Assembly (NCBI GenBank): GCA_031256155.1
Contig: JAIRRD010000071.1
Coordinates: forward strand, 1-6,553
Direction: 5' to 3'
DNA length: 6,553 nucleotides
From: Holophagales bacterium
GTDB lineage: Bacteria > Acidobacteriota > Holophagae > Holophagales > Holophagaceae
A program made the translations under genes and the position numbers. Positions 1 through 4,375 of this stretch are shown here, one piece after another. How positions within the stretch are numbered: the stretch's first letter is position 1; each line of letters opens with the position of its first letter. The notes beneath the pieces were generated by a model. It searched no databases and was not told where the DNA came from. It saw nothing but the letters and a program-made list of their open reading frames with translations.

Positions 1-579
1 AGCCATAACACGCGCAACATATCTGCCAATGGGGTCAACTTCTATATTGACTTTGGAACTAGGGCGAAGGTTTTTGAGTGTAGTCGCGGCAATCGTCTCA
101 GGAATCAGGGCTACGGAAAAAAACTGACTTGTCGTCTCAACCACGGTCAGGCTTATGCCATCAATGGCCACGCTGCCCTTAGGGGCAAGCATCTCCGCAA
201 GGCCCGCAGGCATTGTAAAATGCCAGAGACCATTCTCCTTTGCGCGTTCAAGCAAGCTGCCAACAGCGTCAACATGGCCCAAAACCAAGTGGCCGTCTAA
301 AGGATCACCCACACGCAGAGCCGGTTCAAGATTAAGCCTTGCCCCAATAGGCAACTTGCCAAGAGTGGTCTTTAAAAGAGTTTCCTCTGACAAATCCGCC
401 TCAAAACTCCTGGAATCTCCGGCCACAGCAGTGAGGCAAACCCCCATTACCGCTATTGAGGCCCCATGTTCAGCCCTGACCAGCAGTTCCGGCCCAGCTT
501 CAACACATAACCTTGCCCCGCCTCCCTGCGAATGGCGCGATGCCAGCGTTCCAACGTGTCGTATCAGACCGGTAAACAT
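1..579 (-). CDS. ribE: Riboflavin synthase, alpha subunit (3' end cut by window edge)
   Basis: Catalyses the last step of riboflavin synthesis: dismutation of two 6,7-dimethyl-8-ribityllumazine molecules into riboflavin and a pyrimidinedione, as a cytosolic trimer. The reverse strand from 579 is open to base 1 and gives 193 residues; the family is usually about 200-215, so roughly 10-20 residues are missing. Both lumazine-binding barrels are visible. Barrel one (about 1-95) has the hallmark start MFTGLI and VMGVCLT with Cys48, which matches the E. coli active-site cysteine. Barrel two (about 96 onward) has GHVD (101-104), IDGISLTV (139-146), LIPETI (158-163) and VNIEVDP (177-183). The ATG at 579 is chosen because MFTG is the conserved N-terminus. 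There is no convincing Shine-Dalgarno (only AATAAGA). No other rib gene is visible upstream; a repeat element lies directly before it. One oddity is Met45 where the family normally has Asn. The identification is secure. Confidence 0.94.
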   Translation of the reverse strand, partial: MFTGLIRHVGTLASRHSQGGGARLCVEAGPELLVRAEHGASIAVMGVCLTAVAGDSRSFEADLSEETLLKTTLGKLPIGARLNLEPALRVGDPLDGHLVLGHVDAVGSLLERAKENGLWHFTMPAGLAEMLAPKGSVAIDGISLTVVETTSQFFSVALIPETIAATTLKNLRPSSKVNIEVDPIGRYVARVMA

Positions 580-619
580 TCTTATTGAGTATAAGCGATT
601 ACATGTGAAATGTGTGGCA

Positions 620-648
620 TCTATAGCGGTTTAACTTTTCGTAGTTAA
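620..648 (-). promoter_or_regulatory. Candidate ribE promoter built from the left end of the repeat element
   Basis: Read on the minus strand, TTAACT (643-648) is followed after exactly 17 nt by TATAGA (620-625). Each hexamer matches the sigma70 consensus at 4 of 6 positions. Transcription would start near 613, giving a leader of about 34 nt before the ribE ATG at 579. Almost all of the promoter lies inside the element's terminal repeat; only the last base of the -10 box is outside. The match is moderate and no transcript data are available. A second -10-like TATACT (588-593) lacks a good -35 and would leave almost no leader. Confidence 0.3.
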
Positions 649-656
649 ACCGCTAT
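622..656 (+). repeat. Left terminal repeat, itself a 14-bp-stem palindrome
   Basis: Within this arm, 622-635 (TATAGCGGTTTAAC) pairs perfectly with 644-657 (GTTAAACCGCTATA) around an 8-nt loop, so a single end can fold as a hairpin. It also matches the right arm in inverted orientation (31 of 35). The four differences from the right arm are three loop bases and one stem base. Confidence 0.85.
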
Positions 657-673
657 ATAGCAATTTTCGCTTT

Positions 674-715
674 CATAGTCCATTTACGGCGAGCCAAGCT
701 CGCCTATGGACTATG
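674..715. repeat. Interior hairpin 1 of the element
   Basis: CATAGTCCAT (674-683) is the exact reverse complement of ATGGACTATG (706-715). Inside it, GGCGAGC (688-694) pairs with GCTCGCC (698-704) around a 3-nt loop. The total is 17 paired bases with a small asymmetric internal loop (684-687 against 705). The stem is near-symmetric, so it could form as RNA on either strand or as a DNA cruciform. Confidence 0.85.
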
Positions 716-719
716 AGCG

Positions 720-745
720 GCCGTGATTCTCAAGCGAATCCCGGC
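720..745. repeat. Interior hairpin 2 of the element
   Basis: GCCGTGATTC (720-729) pairs with GAATCCCGGC (736-745) around the 6-nt loop TCAAGC, with one mismatch (724 against 741). It sits between interior hairpin 1 and the right terminal repeat, leaving almost no unpaired sequence in that half of the element. Confidence 0.75.
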
Positions 746-780
746 ATAGCGGTTTGACTACAGTAAGTTAAACCGCTATA
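746..780 (-). repeat. Right terminal repeat, itself palindromic
   Basis: Bases 746-759 pair with 766-779 (14 pairs, one of them G-T as RNA) around a 6-nt loop, so this end also forms its own hairpin. In inverted orientation it matches the left arm at 31 of 35 positions. The A-to-G change at 756 that makes the G-T pair also creates the TTGACT box of the outward promoter described separately. Confidence 0.85.
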
Positions 781-782
781 TT
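754..782 (+). promoter_or_regulatory. Outward sigma70-like promoter at the right end of the element
   Basis: TTGACT (754-759, 5 of 6 to consensus) and TATATT (777-782, 5 of 6) are separated by exactly 17 nt (760-776). Transcription would start near 789 on the plus strand and run antisense into the 3' end of recG through the inverted repeat at 843-875. The -10 box straddles the element-genome junction, its last two bases coming from flanking DNA. This is the best promoter match I found in the gap, but no sense gene lies downstream of it within the window. Confidence 0.42.
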
Positions 783-842
783 GTAAACCCTTTAAATTTC
801 AGCCAAATTCTCGAAATGAACCTCGTAATGTCGCCAAACTTC

Positions 843-875
843 ATTCCGTGTGAAATGGCACATTTCACACGGAAT
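843..875 (-). terminator. Perfect 15-bp inverted repeat after recG, possible terminator
   Basis: ATTCCGTGTGAAATG (843-857) is the exact reverse complement of 861-875, with a 3-nt loop. On the minus strand it begins 18 nt after the recG stop codon, the usual place for a transcription stop at the end of an operon. It lacks a clear T-tract on either side (the minus strand continues GAAGTTTGG), so it is not a classic intrinsic terminator. It could instead protect the mRNA 3' end or be an operator-like palindrome. The repeat is certain; the function is inferred from position. Confidence 0.45.
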
Positions 876-893
876 TGCTATAACATCACACCT

Positions 894-2993
894 TTAGCCA
901 ATCTCCGCCAATTTAAGGCGCGACTGTTCCTGACGCAGCCAGGCCAGTTGATTATCGGTCAGGCCCCGTCTTATTGTGTTGACAGCCGCTTCTCTGCATT
1001 GGAGAAGTAACTGGCGATCACGGATAAAGTCGGCTGCCTGAAAGCGGGGCAGACCGGATTGTCTGGTTCCAAAGAACTCACCCGGGCCGCGTATTTCCAA
1101 ATCCTTTTGCGCTATGCGGAAACCATCTGAAGTTTCCGTTAGAATTTGCAGCCGTTCAGTCTCGCTTTTTGAAATCATTACAAAATGTCCCCCATGCAGC
1201 CCCCGTCCAACACGGCCTCTGAGCTGATGCAGTTGGCTCAGGCCAAAGCGTTCCGCATGGTCAACAATCATCACAGTCGCATTTGGGACGTCAACACCAA
1301 CCTCTATTACAGTGGTAGCCAGAAGAATCCGCGCTTCACCGGAAACAAACGCTGACATACGCCCATTGAGTTCGTCTGTTTTAAGGCGGCCATGCACGGT
1401 AGTCAGTGGGATATCGGGAAAACGAGCGCGCAATAGAATTTCCATCGCCTGAATATCCCGCAGCGGAGGCTTGGTTTCATCAGAGGGGTCAATAGAGGGG
1501 CTTACAACAAAAGCCTGTCGGCCAGTTGCCAATTCCATATCCACCAAGTTCCATGCTCTTTCTGCGTGATCCGGGTTTACAAGGCGCGTATCCACAGGCT
1601 GTCGTCCGGGCGGAAGCTCATCCAGCACAGATTGATCCAAATCGCCAAAAATAGAAAGAGCCAAACTTCGTGGAATAGGAGTCGCGCTCATAACGAGCCA
1701 GTGGGGATCCAAACCCTTATCTCTGATGGCTTCCCGCTGTTTAACGCCGAATCTGTGCTGCTCATCAACCACGACAATTTGCAGTTTTTTGAACAAGACG
1801 CTCTCCTGAAACAGCGCGTGAGTGCCAATAACGTAATCGGCTTGCCCATTGGCTATCATGCCTATCGCCGACCGCTTGTCAGCTGCCCGCATCGCTCCGA
1901 TGAGCAGTTGCAAACGTCTGCTCTCATCGCCAAGGAGTTTGATAAAGCTGGCGGCGTGCTGTCTGGCAAGCACCTCGGTCGGTGCCAGCAGCGCCGCCTG
2001 TCCCCCTGTTTCAGCCGCCATAGCCATAGCCAGGAAAGCTACAAGCGTGTTGCCGGAACCCACATCGCCTTGAAGCATACGGTGCATTACGCGGCCTGAA
2101 CAGAGGTCATCCACAATTTCCTTAAACGCCCTGCGCTGTGCAAGAGTCAGACTGAATGGCAAGTAGGATTTGAGCTTATCTCTGAGTTCTGCTGAAGTAA
2201 TTATTTTTTCACCCTGGCGCTTGAGTCTGCCAGACCGCCGCAGTTCAACAGCAAGCGCAAAAGCAAAAAGCTCCTCGGCGGCCAGTCTTTGGTGAGCAGG
2301 GGTAGAGCCGGACTCAAGGTCATCGCCGGAGCAGTCGTCAGACGGATTGTGAAGTAAGCGCAGAGCGGTAAGCGTATCCGGCAGACCGCTTGCTAACTCA
2401 GGCGGCAAAATCGCACCGGGCTGCTCCGCCTCTTTGAGCGCCAGCGATACCAGGTTTTGCCGTGTCTGTCCACTCAGTGAGCCAATGCGGCGATACAGAG
2501 ACAAAAAGCGACGCGCAAAAATATTTTCAGTTAATTCTCCATTATCTTCAGCCGAGCGTCCAACCACCTCCCATCCGGGCGAGCGCATTTCAAGGCCATG
2601 CCGTCCATGCGACAGCGGTCCCCAGACCAATATCCTGCTGCCGGGTTTCAGCATCCTGGATAAATGAGGCTGATTGAACCAGACCAGACGAATAGAATCC
2701 TTTTCATCACTCAACAGCGCTTCAGTCAAAGTCATCCTCTGAATACGTGTGGTACTTTGGCGAAAATCCACAATCTTGCCCAACAGCGTAATACTGGAGT
2801 CAAGAAACCCGGCCTGACGGTTAAGTTCCCCAATGGGCCTGATACTTCCGCGGTCAACATAGCGGTAGGGCAACCCCCACAGGAGATCGCCCACTGTTTG
2901 AAATCCGGCATCAGCGAGCAGTTCAGCGCGTTTTGAACCCACGCCGCGAAGCGCGGTCAGTTTAGCCGAAAAGGGCAGGAGCTGGGAGGGCAT
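894..2993 (-). CDS. recG: ATP-dependent DNA helicase RecG with altered Walker A (Lys to Asn)
   Basis: RecG is a superfamily 2 double-stranded DNA translocase that reverses stalled replication forks and processes branched DNA and R-loops. The 699 residues match the family length (E. coli 693). An N-terminal helical part is followed by the OB-fold wedge (about 65-145, with WFNQPHL at 105-111). The first helicase lobe shows APTEVLARQH (337-346), DEQHRFG (410-416) and SATPIPR (436-442). The second lobe shows LLATTVIEVGVDVP (557-570) and the arginine-finger motif QLRGRVGRG (590-598). A TRG-like C-terminal region follows (about 615-660). The key oddity is Walker A GDVGSGNT (309-316): the catalytic lysine is Asn315 (codon AAC at 2049-2051). 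As read, ATP hydrolysis should be severely impaired. The start overlaps the dnaB stop by one base and has a good ribosome site. The family is certain; its activity is in doubt. Confidence 0.96.
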   Translation of the reverse strand: MPSQLLPFSAKLTALRGVGSKRAELLADAGFQTVGDLLWGLPYRYVDRGSIRPIGELNRQAGFLDSSITLLGKIVDFRQSTTRIQRMTLTEALLSDEKDSIRLVWFNQPHLSRMLKPGSRILVWGPLSHGRHGLEMRSPGWEVVGRSAEDNGELTENIFARRFLSLYRRIGSLSGQTRQNLVSLALKEAEQPGAILPPELASGLPDTLTALRLLHNPSDDCSGDDLESGSTPAHQRLAAEELFAFALAVELRRSGRLKRQGEKIITSAELRDKLKSYLPFSLTLAQRRAFKEIVDDLCSGRVMHRMLQGDVGSGNTLVAFLAMAMAAETGGQAALLAPTEVLARQHAASFIKLLGDESRRLQLLIGAMRAADKRSAIGMIANGQADYVIGTHALFQESVLFKKLQIVVVDEQHRFGVKQREAIRDKGLDPHWLVMSATPIPRSLALSIFGDLDQSVLDELPPGRQPVDTRLVNPDHAERAWNLVDMELATGRQAFVVSPSIDPSDETKPPLRDIQAMEILLRARFPDIPLTTVHGRLKTDELNGRMSAFVSGEARILLATTVIEVGVDVPNATVMIVDHAERFGLSQLHQLRGRVGRGLHGGHFVMISKSETERLQILTETSDGFRIAQKDLEIRGPGEFFGTRQSGLPRFQAADFIRDRQLLLQCREAAVNTIRRGLTDNQLAWLRQEQSRLKLAEIG

Positions 2994-4360
2994 CAGCCCT
3001 CCGGTCCGTCCGAATATCGCTCCAACTCTCTGAAAAGAGCGTATTCACCTTCAAACCAAAGTGGAATCATACTCGTAGGGCCATTGCGGTGTTTAGCCAC
3101 AAGCAGTTCAGCGCCCTTTTCCGGTTCTTCCCCATCCATAACCGGTTTCATCTTGCGGTGAATGAACATGACAATATCAGCATCCTGTTCAATAGCCCCC
3201 GAATCCCTCAGGTCAGACAACTGAGGTCTGCCTCCCTGCCGATGTTCTACCTCGCGGTTCAACTGAGAGAGAATCACTACGGGAATATTGCGTTCCTTGG
3301 CCAGCAGTTTCAGAGATCTGCTTATCTCTCCAATGCGGACAGATTCAGTTTGTTTAGCTCCACGGCTGTCGTGGGGGCTTGAAATCAGTTGAAGATAATC
3401 AACAATCACCAAATCCAGCTTTTGATTGGACTGAGTGCATAGCTTGTCAACCATCGCGGATATTTCTCTGGATGTAATAGTCGCCTTATCGCAGATGAAT
3501 ATCGGCTGATTTATCAGTTCATCCCTGGCCTCAAGTAATCTCTTGTGAATATTTTCGCTGAAGTCACCCTGGCTGACTGCTTTCAAATTCACCTGCGCGT
3601 GAGAGGCCAGTAGCCGGTTAAAAACCTCCTCCTTGCTCATCTCCAGACTGAAAAAAGCCGTGTGAGCGCGGAACCGCATGCTGGAATGTAGTAGCCAGTT
3701 GAGAGCCAGAGCCGTCTTACCAATACCGGGTCTGGCCGCCAAAACAATCAAATTGCCGGGCTGAAAACCCTGCGTGAGCGTATCCAGGCGGGAAAAGCCA
3801 ACGCGCAGGCCGGAAGACCCACGCCCCTCCAGTCTGTCGAGCAGTTTCTGATAAGAATCCTGCGCCACATGAGCAATGTGCTCAAGTCCCCGTATATCCT
3901 GCCCCTGGGCTGTCCTGAAGAGTTCCTGTCCAGCCTGTTCAACCAATATCTCAGGCGGCTCTTCTTCAGCGGCGGCCCTCCTCACTAGTTGCGCCCCAAG
4001 CCGTATGAGTTCGCGGAATTTACGTTTTCTTATGAGAAGGTCGGCCAGAATTTGCGGATTCCGCACCTCCTCAGCGCTCAGTAACTCAACCAGCCCCGCA
4101 AAGTCCCCCACGCGTGACAGGTCATCGGCCTGAGCCAGCATATCTTTGAGAGTAATGGCATTTACCTCAAGATTGCCCTCAAGGAGCCGCACCATCGCGC
4201 GGAACACAGCCCTGTGAGCCGGATGTACAAAGTCTTCTTCCAACAGACGGAAAGCCACATCAGCGGCTTCCCTCTCCAGACCAGGCGCGCAGCAAGTAGC
4301 CAGAAGTGAGCGTTCAGCCTCAATATCCTCCGGCAGGCGTTCAGGAAGCCATTCCGTCAT
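2993..4360 (-). CDS. dnaB: Replicative DNA helicase DnaB
   Basis: Hexameric helicase that unwinds DNA 5' to 3' ahead of the replication fork and binds primase through its N-terminal domain. The 455 residues are typical (about 450-500). The N-terminal helical domain (about 1-150) starts with the family pattern EAERSLL (14-20). The RecA-like C-terminal domain (about 180-450) has Walker A ARPGIGKT (209-216, Lys215 present), FFSLEMS (236-242), Walker B LVIVDYLQL (317-325), SQLNR (365-369), the H4 region RPQLSDLRDSGAIEQDADIV (378-397) and KHRNGPT (423-429), which carries the conserved arginine-finger region. No intein or insertion is seen. The ATG at 4360 follows the upstream stop by 15 nt and has only a weak AGAG ribosome site, so coupling to the upstream gene is plausible. 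The gene sits directly before recG rather than beside rplI, alr or radA, its frequent neighbours elsewhere. All catalytic motifs look intact. Confidence 0.97.
   Translation of the reverse strand: MTEWLPERLPEDIEAERSLLATCCAPGLEREAADVAFRLLEEDFVHPAHRAVFRAMVRLLEGNLEVNAITLKDMLAQADDLSRVGDFAGLVELLSAEEVRNPQILADLLIRKRKFRELIRLGAQLVRRAAAEEEPPEILVEQAGQELFRTAQGQDIRGLEHIAHVAQDSYQKLLDRLEGRGSSGLRVGFSRLDTLTQGFQPGNLIVLAARPGIGKTALALNWLLHSSMRFRAHTAFFSLEMSKEEVFNRLLASHAQVNLKAVSQGDFSENIHKRLLEARDELINQPIFICDKATITSREISAMVDKLCTQSNQKLDLVIVDYLQLISSPHDSRGAKQTESVRIGEISRSLKLLAKERNIPVVILSQLNREVEHRQGGRPQLSDLRDSGAIEQDADIVMFIHRKMKPVMDGEEPEKGAELLVAKHRNGPTSMIPLWFEGEYALFRELERYSDGPEG
2997..3002 (-). promoter_or_regulatory. Ribosome binding site for recG inside the dnaB 3' end
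   Basis: On the minus strand GGAGGG lies 3 nt before the recG ATG (GGAGG with a 4-nt spacer). It is within the last codons of dnaB and next to the TGATG stop-start overlap. It supports the chosen recG start and suggests that ribosomes finishing dnaB re-initiate on recG. Confidence 0.75.
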
Positions 4361-4375
4361 TGCGAAGCTCTGTGC

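Larger units (their letters stand above)
622..780. mobile_element. MITE-like element with TA-flanked 35-bp terminal inverted repeats
   Basis: A 159-bp non-coding element fills half of the recG-ribE gap. Bases 622-656 and the reverse complement of 746-780 match at 31 of 35 positions, and both ends begin TATAGCGGTTTAAC. The outermost bases are TA at each end, consistent with a duplicated TA target site (core 624-778). Known biology: TA targets and short non-coding derivatives are typical of IS630/Tc1-mariner-type transposases. The tip resembles the Correia element tip of Neisseria (TATAGYGGATTAAC, from memory), differing at one base. The interior (657-745) holds two more hairpins and no ORF of note. 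A transposase is not present, so the element would be non-autonomous. It could instead be a REP-like structured intergenic repeat; copies elsewhere in the genome would decide. Confidence 0.65.

Noticed and set aside
588..593. TATACT as the ribE -10 box
   Set aside because: The matching -35 position reads CACACA, and the start would fall near 581, giving an almost leaderless message. The candidate at 620-648 fits better.
603..613. Shared TGTGAAATG between the ribE upstream region and the 843-875 palindrome
   Set aside because: Only nine bases are shared, without the dyad symmetry at the first site. Chance cannot be excluded, so no operator is called.
155..634. 159-residue plus-strand ORF
   Set aside because: It lies antisense to ribE, has no recognisable domain and runs into the repeat element. 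It is a shadow of the riboflavin synthase reading frame.
629..773. Integron attC site, because GTTTAAC and GTTAAAC fit the RYYYAAC and GTTRRRY boxes
   Set aside because: The complementarity continues past the boxes on both sides (TATAGCG...), each end pairs with itself over only 8 or 6 nt of loop, and no cassette array or integrase is nearby. The boxes fall inside a longer terminal inverted repeat.
621..783. CRISPR array, because similar palindromic repeats recur
   Set aside because: There are only two repeat copies, in TIR arrangement, separated by structured hairpins instead of unique spacers, and no cas gene is present.
580..893. FMN riboswitch upstream of ribE
   Set aside because: None of the conserved RFN elements (such as the AGGGCGGGG-type segment) can be found on the minus strand, and the gap is explained by the repeat element and the palindrome.
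816..1010. 64-residue plus-strand ORF downstream of the outward promoter
   Set aside because: It spans the 15-bp palindrome and the recG 3' end, has no ribosome site and no recognisable features. The promoter position makes transcription possible but not a real protein.
1566..2099. 177-residue plus-strand ORF inside recG
   Set aside because: It is fully antisense to the conserved helicase core of recG and its composition is explained by that gene.
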